A stretch of 27,354 nt of DNA from Chara braunii (taxonomy: Eukaryota; Streptophyta; Charophyceae; Charales; Characeae): the NCBI GenBank assembly GCA_003427395.1, contig BFEA01000173.1, positions 2,400,712 through 2,428,065 on the forward strand, in the 5' to 3' direction. This document shows, piece by piece, positions 1-7,605 of this stretch; the stretch's first letter is position 1; each line of letters begins with the position of its first letter. The translations under genes were made by a program, and so were the position numbers. Under the pieces are notes generated by a model that was not told where the DNA came from, did not search any database, and saw nothing but the letters and a program-made list of their open reading frames with translations.

Positions 1-639
1 TGGGTTGGAAAGCCCTTCGATTGTTCTGCAACATCTCTCCTTCCATATCACCCAGATCGTCACCTTCCTGATGAGTTCGAACCAGATCCTTTCCGATTTC
101 CGGGATATGGTGGGGATGTTAGTGAGGAGGAGCAATTGGATAGGTTGACGAGGGAAGGGGGATGCAAAGAGTGATTCCCACAGAAGAGAGGCTCTGGTCC
201 AGTATTCTGTCGCTTCTACACAATGTATCATGCAGTGGATTAAGTCCTCTACTACTCCTGTCGTGCAGAGTGTACAAATGTCTGAGCTGTCCGGATTGGT
301 CGCTCTCCGTCTAGTGTGGAGCCACTGGTTTACTGGTAGGGCTGCGTACACTATCAACCATTGTAGACTTCTGATCTTTACCGGTCTAATTCGTGCAAAT
401 TTCTTCCAAGGGATTTGTTGGATTCTGTCGGCTTCCTGTCCCACTAGTTTTTGCCATCGACTTAAGACCACCGGATCCGGGTCCTTGGTTTTCAATAGTA
501 ATCTGTATCCGAGTTTAACGGTGTAGTCTTGAAGTGGTGTTTTCGTCTTGATGCTACGGTTGTCATTAGGGGTCCAAGCCCACTCTGCTGGGTCAAATTC
601 TAAGAAACAGACGGCCGTATCTGGTGAAATCCTCCTTTT
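1..639 (-). CDS. LINE reverse transcriptase C-terminal part with zinc-binding domain, partial
   Basis: On the minus strand one frame stays open from about 639 down to base 1 and leaves the window, so the true C-terminus is missing. The translation reads like the region after the polymerase palm of plant-type LINEs (zf-RVT). It has a connector with YTVKLGYRLLL (about 481-530), a Trp/Arg-rich block (WKKFARIRPVKIRSLQWL, about 350-408), then a Cys/His cluster CTLC...HCMIHC (about 210-272) followed by EYWTRASLLW. Near the left edge is IWVIWKER, the usual ending of this domain. In LINEs this region is thought to bind nucleic acid during target-primed reverse transcription. Upstream of about 640 the frame runs into a poly-purine tract and repeat R1, so the 5' part is lost or displaced. 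Seen: the open frame and the Cys/His spacing. Known: the zf-RVT pattern. Inferred: a dead or truncated LINE. Confidence is high for the family and low for activity. Confidence 0.8.
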
Positions 640-689
640 TTTTTTTCCCTTTTTTTTAAAGGAAAAAACAAAACCCGCAACCTCTAGTA

Positions 690-898
690 GAAGAGGGGGG
701 ATGGTATGAGCAGCCCCCACTAGTAGCTGTCCCTGGTGGATTCATCCATTGGTGGGGAGCTGCACCTGGTGGAAAACGGGTCCGGCGTCCTGTACATAAG
801 AAACCATCGTAAGACGAACATGAGAGTATTCGGCCAGCATTGATTGTTCGGCCAGCATTGATTACCCCTGGTTGCCCGGGGGAATTGACTGTGCAGGG
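690..898 (+). repeat. Dispersed repeat R1, copy A
   Basis: This stretch shares a block with 3311-3514 in the same orientation and with 3822-3877 in the opposite one. The shared core reads ATTGGTGGGGAGC, then CACCTG.TGGAAA.CGGGTCC, and in copies A and B continues to CCAGCATTGATTACCC and GGATTGACTG. In this copy an 18-bp unit containing CGGCCAGCATTGATT is tandemly doubled (829-846 and 847-864). It has no coding capacity. It may be a non-autonomous transposon fragment, but no terminal repeats could be defined. Confidence 0.6.
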
Positions 899-1308
899 TG
901 AGAACATCTTGGCAACATCTTGGTAACAGAAAAGTACCTATATATATATATCGTCAAATAGAACTGCCCAGTAAACCGCAGGCAGAGAGGGAGAAGAGGA
1001 CAACAAACGAGGGGCTGTGACAAACTGTTTCGTCGGAGTTTCACCGACTATGTGAGCGGAACTCGGATCGGATGGCTCGATGCTAAGTTGATATGGAAGC
1101 ATGGGACTGCCAGAAAATGAAAAGGGCCTGCACACCTGTGTTTCTACTTTGTCATCCCACTTTCGGGTCACCCCAGGCTGCCAGTCTGTATTGAGGATTG
1201 GGATCCCTCCTGGGATCCCTCCTGTCCTTTGACCACCTGATCTAGCACCTCACCCCCTCTCCCATGTTGTCTGGCTCCTTCCTCTTCCTCCTTACCCTCC
1301 TCCCCCCG

Positions 1309-1310
<2 letters not shown>
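899..1310. other. No gene seen; short AT repeat and pyrimidine-rich DNA
   Basis: This interval has a short TATATATATAT run near 940-950 and becomes C/T-rich toward the CT microsatellite. The possible reading frames here are short and of odd composition, so none is called. Confidence 0.5.

Positions 1311-1356
<46 letters not shown>
1311..1356. repeat. (CT)n microsatellite
   Basis: An uninterrupted CT dinucleotide run of 46 bases inside a longer pyrimidine-rich stretch. (CT)n and (GA)n arrays recur at 2201-2275 and 4383-4440. Confidence 0.98.
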
Positions 1357-1358
<2 letters not shown>

Positions 1359-2113
1359 CCTCGTCTTTTCCTCCCCTTCTCTCCTTCTCTTTACCTCCTT
1401 AGGGCTGACCTGCTGTCCAGGAGACCCTCTGACCAGCTAAGTAAGACCGCCCCCAAGGATTGTCTTCACATTATGAACAAGCTAGAAGGGGAAACCGCAT
1501 TACAGACAGATAAAAAGGAATCAACTTTCTTGGAGGACCTCGAATATAGGCCGCCGGAAGTGAGTGGATTTCACATATCTCAGAGTCCCAGTCTGAGTTC
1601 TGAGTCCCAGTGCCCCATGTACAGTAACCCCTTCCGGTAGGATGGTACTGTAGGACGGTAGGTAGTTATAGGTAGGATGCACAATACGTCGGTGTGCCTG
1701 TAGGCTCATACAGGTAGGTAGGCAGGTCGTTAGGAGCCAGTAGGCCCAGTAGTTTAGAGTATTATATATGTATATATCGTATATATATATAAAGACCTGT
1801 CAGTTCACCAGTCGATTGCATCTCAGTCCAAGAAAGTCGGTGAAAACTTCAGAAGCATCAGAGGCTGACCGCAGCCGCAAGGAAAGGTACCGGCAATGGC
1901 GAAGTTCAAGATAGGAAAAGTTGAGCGGCCGTGAAGCTTCAACACAATTTGATCCGTGCCTGTTGCAGAGGCGCTGTTGCGGTCTTGTGCAGACAAGCAG
2001 CGACTGAGGCTGAGAGACGGAGTAGCATAGTCGACGGCGCCCAACGCCATAGCTAGTAGTAGTGAGAGAGCGAGAGGAGATACCAAGTGAGAGGAAGACA
2101 TCCAGAGAGAAAG
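1357..2113. other. No gene seen; AT repeat near 1760-1790
   Basis: This stretch holds short direct GTAGGTAGGTAG-like runs near 1660-1730 and a TATATATGTATATAT tract near 1763-1792. Minus-strand frames across 1800-2460 are kept open only by the neighbouring low-complexity repeats (poly His-Thr-Ala-Arg and Leu-Ser), so no gene is called. Confidence 0.45.
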
Positions 2114-2168
2114 AGTGTGTGCGTGCGTGCGTGCGTGCATGCGTGCGTGCGTGTGTGCGTGCATGCAC
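2114..2168. repeat. (TGCG)n-like imperfect microsatellite
   Basis: Imperfect repeats of GTGC/GTGCGT over about 55 bases, ending just before a 28-bp segment that is shared with 4890-4917. Confidence 0.9.
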
Positions 2169-2169
2169 T

Positions 2170-2195
2170 GGACTCTACCGGACTGCGTAGTTTTG

Positions 2196-2197
<2 letters not shown>
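2170..2197. repeat. 28-bp dispersed segment, copy 1
   Basis: This segment (GACTCTACCGGACTGCG, then TAGTTTTGGC) occurs again at 4890-4917 with one mismatch. Here it lies directly before the (GA)n array. It is too long to be chance and probably comes from a dispersed element whose limits are not visible. Confidence 0.7.

Positions 2198-2200
<3 letters not shown>

Positions 2201-2275
<75 letters not shown>
2201..2275. repeat. (GA)n microsatellite
   Basis: An uninterrupted GA dinucleotide run of 75 bases, which accounts for the Arg-Glu and Leu-Ser translations in this area. Confidence 0.99.
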
Positions 2276-2277
<2 letters not shown>

Positions 2278-2776
2278 GCACGAATTGTATGGCAGCCATA
2301 GCCGCCAAGTGTACATACACAAGACGTTGTATATGACTTAAATTTGCGAGCAATTTCCAAAGCATCCTCAAAATGTGTCGGTGTTCATCGTTTTTGAAGT
2401 CTTGTTTGACGAAGCATGAACTCGTGCTGGTGTGAAACGCAGAGTGAACATGCGGGACCATTGCACCAATATTCCTTACATCCTTAGCAGATGCAACTCA
2501 TGTCACCTTTTTTTTTTTTTTTTTGAAAGGGCGGCAGTCTTGAGATATATCCACAGGACCACAGGTGACCCGGCCCCGGGTAATTCGAGATTATTATGGA
2601 AGTTATTATTGTAGATTATATGTCATGATCATGACTTATTGAGCTTCCTTATTGAGCTTATGTTGTGACCGGTATCTTGAGAGTTTCTTTTTTTTTAACA
2701 CTCTGGAAATATCGTGAAATTGAGGGTCTATAAGCATCGTAATTATGCATGTCAGCTATGATGATTCTGACTGAGG
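2276..2776. other. No gene seen; contains T17 tract
   Basis: A poly(T) tract lies at about 2508-2524 and a shorter one near 2688-2696. No protein-like frame, repeat pair or RNA fold stood out. Confidence 0.45.
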
Positions 2777-3058
2777 AAAAAAAAAAAAAAAAAAAACACA
2801 ACTGAGAACTCAACCTGAGAGCCCTTTTATTGGGTGTGTCCCGACCGGCCGCAGCAGGACCTGAGCAGCCACTTCCACTCGGCCCTATGCTCCCGCATTG
2901 CAATGGGTTATAGGGCGGCACAACTCGCCCCAGCGATTTACCAGTGTGACTGGCCGTGGCCACCAATCCTTCTCAGGCCACTGAAAGTGATGGCAACGGG
3001 AATAGAACCCAGCACCTACGCGGTGCCGCTCAGGCATGAAAACCTACTGAGCTAGCGT
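2777..3058 (-). mobile_element. tRNA-derived SINE (minus strand)
   Basis: Read on the minus strand from about 3058, the sequence has a perfect RNA polymerase III A box, TAGCTCAGTAGG (3043-3054). It is followed 33 bases later by a near-consensus B box, GGTTCTATTCC (2999-3009), with GGG/CCC flanks like a T arm. A body of about 200 bp follows and reaches a homopolymer at 2777-2796, which is T on the SINE strand. This is the layout of a tRNA-derived SINE: an internal promoter in the head and an unrelated body. A T-rich end is unusual for LINE-mobilised SINEs with A tails but is known in some SINE groups. No target-site duplication was found by eye. Seen: both boxes and their spacing. Inferred: SINE identity and borders. 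Confidence 0.65.
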
Positions 3059-3310
3059 GGAGAAGCAAACAATGTCATCGGCTGTCTGATTGGATTGGCA
3101 TTACTCTAATTACTGTGTTTTTTTCACAAAGATAGGAAAATGTGCGTCCTTTCCAGAGGCAGCTTACAGTTGGATGATTGATCCTCAAAAGGCCACGTTT
3201 GAGGTCGGTTTCGTTTTTCTCTTTTCCGTGTTCTCTGATTGTTTGTTTGTTCGTCTGCGCATTGGCCACCGATAGCAGAACTGCGAAAGGTCACAACGTC
3301 AACAACCTAA

Positions 3311-3514
3311 CACACCTCCGGTGATAGTGGTGCTGATAAGAGCAGTCACCACTACCACCCGGGGAGAGGCTCCATGTATTGGTGGGGAGCATCACCTGCT
3401 GGAAAACGGGTCCAGCATCCCATATACAGATTGCATTTAGAGAAAACCAGAAAAGCTAATGCAAAATCCTGCCAGCATTGATTACCCTGAAATACAGGGG
3501 ATTGACTGCACAGG
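3311..3514 (+). repeat. Dispersed repeat R1, copy B
   Basis: Direct-orientation copy of the repeat at 690-898. It shares ATTGGTGGGGAGC, GGAAAACGGGTCCAGC, CCAGCATTGATTACCC and GGGGATTGACTG with different spacers. The left part also contains a short inverted pair, GGTGATAGTGGTG / CACCACTACC, at about 3318-3358. Its divergence from copy A implies an old family. Confidence 0.6.
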
Positions 3515-3821
3515 TCCTCCAGCTAAGTCTCAAAACTCAGAGGATGATTGGCACATACACCGTGATCTGACAGATGTAGAGCACCCTTGGCAGGGTGGGG
3601 AGGGGGGAGCCTTTGTTTAGAGAACTTTAGACTGATGATCTTTAAATTTCTCTTTTGCTTCTATTTTCAAATTAAGACATGAGATTATCATTTCCTTTTA
3701 CCTGGAGGAATGGCTTCAAAACCGGTTCGCCAAGACCCTGCATTATGCCAAATTCACCACACAGGCCCCACAAGAACGATAAATCAGGACTCCCAGTTTT
3801 CCAAAGCATATTTGTATTAAA

Positions 3822-3877
3822 GGGGACGCTGGACCCGCTTTCCAGCAGGTATAGCTCCCCACCAATAGACTGGAGCC
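3822..3877 (-). repeat. Dispersed repeat R1, copy C (inverted fragment)
   Basis: The reverse complement reads GGCTCCAGTCTATTGGTGGG, GAGC, then CCTGCTGGAAAGCGGGTCCA and GCGTCCCC, matching the core of copies A and B. It lies only 25 bp from the fold-back element at 3902-4006. Confidence 0.6.
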
Positions 3878-3901
3878 ACTCAAAGTCTCAAACTCTTACT
3901 C

Positions 3902-4006
3902 CTGTCTTCACCCGAATAGAACACCCGGTAATTATCGCCGTATCGGGGCGGAAAGTTGTGCCCAATACAGCTATGATGACCGGGCGTTATATTCGGGTGA
4001 AGACGG
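3902..4006. mobile_element. MITE-like fold-back element, copy 1
   Basis: The left arm (3902-3944) and right arm (3964-4006) are inverted repeats with about 35 of 43 positions matching by eye, separated by a loop of about 20 bases. The outer part reads GTCTTCACCCGAATA on the left and TATTCGGGTGAAGAC on the right. The element is related in both arm and loop to 7492-7605: both right arms carry AATAC.GCTAT.ATGACCG and both loops carry GGAAAG/TGAAAG. It has no coding capacity. This is typical of a MITE or of a hairpin RNA source derived from one. Confidence 0.75.
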
Positions 4007-4378
4007 TAGGGGCCCAGCAAGGGATGCTCTCATGACCTCCCCTAGTATTTGGGTTCAGGTAATTGTCAGGGGAAAAGGGAAAAGAAGAAGAACAAGAACA
4101 AGAACAATAAATCAGGAAGAGGAGTTTTAAAAGTCAGGCAGGCTTCAACATGTTACACCAAGTTAAGCTACCAGTACCTACCGCGTTTTTAGGCGTTAAA
4201 TCGGCCTACCGCACGTGTCTGTATTCATTCGCGTCGGAGGGGGTCTAATAACCCGGTAGGCATGTGCCGCGCCCGACTCCCAACTTCCGATAATTAGGTC
4301 TGTAACGGACTCCTTCCCCTTTGGTGTGACTCCCTCTCCCTCCCTCACTCTGTGTCTTGACTCGCTCAACCTCTCTGC

Positions 4379-4382
<4 letters not shown>
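4007..4382. other. No gene seen; purine-rich GAAGAACAAG run
   Basis: Contains AAGAAGAAGAACAAG repeats at about 4081-4110, then plain sequence up to the CT array. No supported gene. Confidence 0.45.
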
Positions 4383-4442
<60 letters not shown>

Positions 4443-4464
4443 CTATCTATCTATCTATCTATCT
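4383..4464. repeat. Compound (CT)n(TATC)n microsatellite
   Basis: CT dinucleotides at 4383-4440 pass directly into TATC tetranucleotides at 4443-4464. Confidence 0.98.
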
Positions 4465-4693
4465 CCCTACTTGGATGTACCCAGAATACACCCGCGATGT
4501 ACCCCCTCAGCCTCTGCGGCTATGGCCGCCTTCTTCTGCCTGCTAAACCTAGCTATGGTTGTCTCCTCCCTCGCCGGCTGCCTGCTTCTCCCTCAGCGCC
4601 ACCCTTTGCCCAAGTCGACCTATCGCACAAGCAACCAGCAGCGCTTCCGCAACTTGCGAATGAACAACTAGTGCGCCTTCGGCACTGGAGCAG

Positions 4694-4703
4694 CTATAAA
4701 TAG
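4694..4703 (+). promoter_or_regulatory. Possible TATA box
   Basis: CTATAAATAG matches the consensus eukaryotic TATA box and sits in otherwise GC-balanced DNA. No gene can be shown downstream, so this is only a sequence match; one or two such matches are expected by chance in AT-containing windows of this size. Confidence 0.2.
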
Positions 4704-4889
4704 GAGTTGCTGACTCGAACTGCCTGCTTCAGAACGGTACTGGTCACCCACGGCCAGTCTGCTGCATGTTTTTTGTTGTTCCCGATGTCTCCGGACTTCC
4801 TTGGGACGCTGCTGCAAAATTGGACTTTGGGACTTGGCTTTCCTCGTCAGCACCTGCAGACAAGTACCAACCTGCGACGCTTCGGCATC

Positions 4890-4917
4890 GGACTCTACAG
4901 GACTGCGTAGTTTTGGC
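4890..4917. repeat. 28-bp dispersed segment, copy 2
   Basis: Second copy of the segment at 2170-2197 with one mismatch (A for C). It is followed by several GGGACTCTACC / GGGACTCGACC-like short direct repeats to about 5000. No gene is supported between 4465 and 5390. Confidence 0.7.
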
Positions 4918-5390
4918 CTACGGACCCCTACGGGACTCTACCGACCCTGGGACTCGACCTCCTGGGACCTAGTAGGCCTGGTACCATCTGGGACTAGGCC
5001 CAACAAGGACTCTGGGACCGGAAGTCGGGACCTGTGCAGAGTGAAATCCTTTCACAGAGACCCTTCTAAGAAAAAAAATTGTCAGAAAAGTGGCATGGAA
5101 TTGCATGACCTGCAAGAAGTAGCAAAGTGGTTTACGGGTTTTCGACCCAACAAAGTGGATCTTTAAGGTGATGACTGGCCCGACCTTGCCTTGGAGACCG
5201 CTGGCATTAGAGGGACTAAAGCAATTCCCTGCTTACACTAGCCCTACTAGCAACATGTCAGATTCTTTCTGGGTAACGAGCAAATCTTGGGCAATGCAGA
5301 GCGTAAAACAGGGGGGCACATCAAATAGAGGAGAACTTAGGTTATCTTTCCGGAGGAGGAAATCTTCCCGCTGAAGGTAAAAAAAAAAAA

Positions 5391-5434
5391 ACAGAACAAG
5401 GAAGAGCTTTTCAGCAGACAATCACTGTTTTGCA
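5391..5434. repeat. Direct repeat flanking a minisatellite, left copy
   Basis: CAGAACAAGGAAGAGCTTTT followed by CAG.CA..CACTGTTTT recurs at 5742-5783 in the same orientation. The two copies bracket the AT-rich minisatellite at 5445-5720. Confidence 0.75.
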
Positions 5435-5444
5435 ATGCTTGGAT

Positions 5445-5635
5445 AGTAAATCCAGATGGTCTGAAGTAAAAAAATAAAATAAAAAATCCAGATGGAATCT
5501 GATGGATACTAAATCCAGATGGTCTGAAGTAATAAATAGTACTAAATGATCTAAATCCAGACGGTCTGAAGTAAAAATAAAAATAAAAAAATCCAGATGG
5601 ATAGTAAATCCAGATGGTCTGAAGTTAAATTTAAA

Positions 5636-5696
<61 letters not shown>

Positions 5697-5720
5697 TTAA
5701 AAATCCAGTTGGCAATCCGG
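5445..5720. repeat. AT-rich minisatellite with embedded (AAT)n
   Basis: Units around AATCCAGATGGTCTGAAGTA recur with A-rich spacers at about 5450, 5512, 5556 and 5605, and shorter AATCCAGATGG pieces lie between. The tract ends in an (AAT)n array (about 5636-5694) and a last AATCCAG unit. The Ile-, Asn- and Asp-Leu-rich frames here are products of the repeat. Confidence 0.85.
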
Positions 5721-5741
5721 ATGAACCTCCTCCTTCCCCTA

Positions 5742-5800
5742 TGCAGAACAAGGAAGAGCTTTTCAGGCAACCACTGTTTTAGGAAACCACTGTTTTAGGA
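5742..5800. repeat. Direct repeat, right copy, plus 16-bp tandem duplication
   Basis: The right copy of the 5391-5434 repeat ends in a perfect tandem duplication of AACCACTGTTTTAGGA (5769-5784 and 5785-5800). The left copy has a single version of this end. Confidence 0.8.
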
Positions 5801-5801
5801 G

Positions 5802-6140
5802 AGAGCCATTTGTTTCTGGAGTTGCGAGAGACTGGCAGTGACCATCCCTTCGTAGTGTTTAGAGCAGAGACTATGGGTGATATCTCACTGGCAAAGAGGT
5901 TTGTAGGAAGTGTCCGAATGTGGACGTGTTTGAGGACAGGTGCGAAAAATTGTGGTTGATCTACTTTTCTGCATGTGTGTGTGGAACACATCCAGATTCA
6001 GACACTTGTTCCATTCCTCTTTGCAGTGGGATCTGGCCCTATGCTGTGTGCATGCTAACCGTACTGTATGGACAAGCCAGACCAATGGTCACTGCGAGTC
6101 TCTCTGGCAAGTTCAGATACAAATGGCTCTTTCCCGGCGA
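5802..6140. repeat. Diverged inverted duplication
   Basis: The reverse complement of about 5802-5925 aligns with about 5985-6140 on the plus strand. Shared blocks, read in the plus direction of the right arm, include ATTC.GACACTT, CCTCTTTG.CAGTG, ATGGTCACTGC.AGTCTCTC and ACAAATGGCTCT. The loop is about 60 bases. The arms look roughly 65-70% alike by eye. This is either an old fold-back element or two opposite insertions of one repeat. ORFs across it are not protein-like in a consistent frame. Confidence 0.5.
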
Positions 6141-6219
6141 AGGTCAGGAGACCCCAGACTTTGTCCGATCTACACAGGGAGAGGACGCTACCTGGCCATG
6201 CATAGGGGAAGCAGAAGAT

Positions 6220-7077
6220 TCATCCAGATTGCTCTCCGGAGGTTGTAGAGCTTGCAAGTGCATGCACCACAACATAGTGTTCCTGATGGACAAGGTAGCC
6301 CGAGTGATATTCTACCGCTTGGAGATAGAAAGAGTTAATATTTCCCGTTGTGCGCACCCTACCGCCATTGTCCCATAGGGTCCATGAATTATCCGCAATG
6401 GTAAAAGCACTGAAATGGCCTGGACGATATAAGATATATGAACCATACTTGCAAGCGGACGCCGTCCGGGCGGTTCCGCACGTGCGGCAGACCGCCGGAC
6501 CGGACCCGCGCGGTGCACGAATGTGCGCCCGACGACCAGTTACGCTCCCCCNCCCCCCCCCCAAAAGAAAACCGCCCCCGTCAGGTCCGGTCCGGGTCCG
6601 TCCGGTCCGGGGGGAGGGTGCCGCACGCGGCAAAGCGGACCGGACCGGATGCTCGTTCGGTCCGTCTGCTTGCAAGTATGATATGCACGCATGTTCGGAT
6701 CCATGTGTCACGTGTGGCATGTGATTCTGTGCAGTAGGCTGGAGTTGCAGCCGCCTACCCATAAATGGCGTGGACAGGACTCCTATGTTCACGCCACCTG
6801 CAGTACTGTCGTCCTTTGGGCAAACAGCACGATGCTGTACTTCTATCGAGCGGACAATGTCTGCAAAATCAGAAATAGGATACGGGTTGCAACTGTACAC
6901 TAGAAGACATACATTAATGGCGTAGTACACACAATGGCCTCGCTGTAGCACTATCATATCATCTGATTCTGCAGGTTGTGCAGTAGGGGGAGGTTGTGTG
7001 GGGGTGTGTGTCACCCTACAGTACCCATGGCAAAAAACTCCACGCACCTCACAGCAAGCTGCAATACGACCGTTCAT
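6220..7077 (-). pseudogene. Possible papain-fold cysteine peptidase, interrupted by a GC-rich insertion
   Basis: A minus-strand ORF begins at the ATG at 7075-7077 and stays open to 6220; in-frame alternative starts lie up to 7098. Before the insertion it has a Gln/Cys block, LQRGHCVYYAINVCLL (about 6888-6936), then SDFADIVRSIE and GGVNIGVLS. After the insertion it has a His block, RPGHFSAFTI (about 6391-6424), then WTLWDNGG and FYLQAV.YHSGYLV. The order Cys, then His, then Asp/Asn after a Trp, with an N-terminal helix after Cys, resembles Josephin/OTU-like deubiquitinase folds; the family is inferred, not proven. The middle of the ORF (6444-6680) is a GC-rich transposon-like insert that gives an Arg/Pro/Gly-rich stretch with one undetermined base. 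The insert plus duplication adds 245 bases, not a multiple of three, so another small indel must lie near the junction. It is probably non-functional. It could instead be a fragment of a mobile element that carried a peptidase. Confidence 0.45.
6444..6680. mobile_element. Short GC-rich non-autonomous DNA transposon, hAT-like
   Basis: The ends are inverted repeats: CATACTTGCAAGCGGAC at 6444-6460 and its near complement GTCTGCTTGCAAGTATG at 6664-6680, with one mismatch. The bases just outside, ATATGAAC (6436-6443) and ATATGCAC (6681-6688), match at 7 of 8 positions and fit an 8-bp target-site duplication, the size made by hAT transposases. The interior is very GC-rich, with CCGGACCGGAC-type runs and a C tract with an N at 6552. 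It has no coding capacity. It sits inside the peptidase-like ORF. The superfamily is inferred from duplication length only. Confidence 0.6.
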
Positions 7078-7268
7078 GCCATGGCTCACATGCCGCACCC
7101 GGACTTATGTGTGTGCCTCATAGGGCCAAGCAATCTTCAATCATCGTTCCAGCCATGAAGACCCTTTACGACCGTTCATGCCATGGCTCACATGCCGCAC
7201 CCGGACTTATGTGGTTGCCTCATAGGGCCAAGCAACCTTCAATCATCGATCCAGCCATGAAGACCCTT
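7065..7268. repeat. 102-bp tandem duplication
   Basis: Two adjacent units, 7065-7166 and 7167-7268, differ at only a few positions. Each contains CGACCGTTCATGCCATGGCT and CAGCCATGAAGACCCTT. On the minus strand each unit carries the ATGAACGGTCGT that is the likely start of the peptidase-like ORF. The outer copy therefore leaves a 12-codon upstream ORF ending in TGA. Confidence 0.95.
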
Positions 7269-7491
7269 TCTTTCGTGAAACGACAAACGATTACAAGAAA
7301 CGCAAGCAACAGACTGTTCCTCTCATGTGGCCGAATTCAGGACTTGCTCGATGGTGATAAAACTGACAAAATAAAACAAAAAGTATAATAGACAGTTCAT
7401 CATCCATATGGGGAAGTACGGAATATGGACAGGATTTGCCGGACTGTTCCTCGTTGTCCCATGCTTGATTAAGTTGATCTCATGGCGGAGG

Positions 7492-7605
7492 GCTACCTTC
7501 TTCCCCCGAATACAACGTAGGGTCATTATAGCTGTATCTAGACTGAAAGATGCCTCAAATACGGCTATAATGACCGTACGTTGTATTTGGGGGAAGAAGG
7601 TAGGC
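7492..7605. mobile_element. MITE-like fold-back element, copy 2
   Basis: The left arm 7492-7538 and right arm 7558-7605 are nearly perfect inverted repeats, about 41 of 44 positions by eye, around a loop of about 20 bases. The outer ends read CTACCTTCTTCCCCC and GGGGGAAGAAGGTAG. The arms and loop are related to 3902-4006. The closer arm match suggests a younger or better-preserved copy. It supplies the last codons and stop of the ORF at 7565-8089. Confidence 0.85.

Noticed and set aside
1823-2461. 212-aa minus-strand frame and other Leu-Ser, His-Thr or Arg-Glu frames
   Set aside because: They are opened by the (GA)n and TGCG repeats and have no protein-like sequence outside them.
5920-6378. 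152-aa plus-strand frame
   Set aside because: It covers one arm of the inverted duplication and then runs antisense to the peptidase-like ORF; no motif was found.
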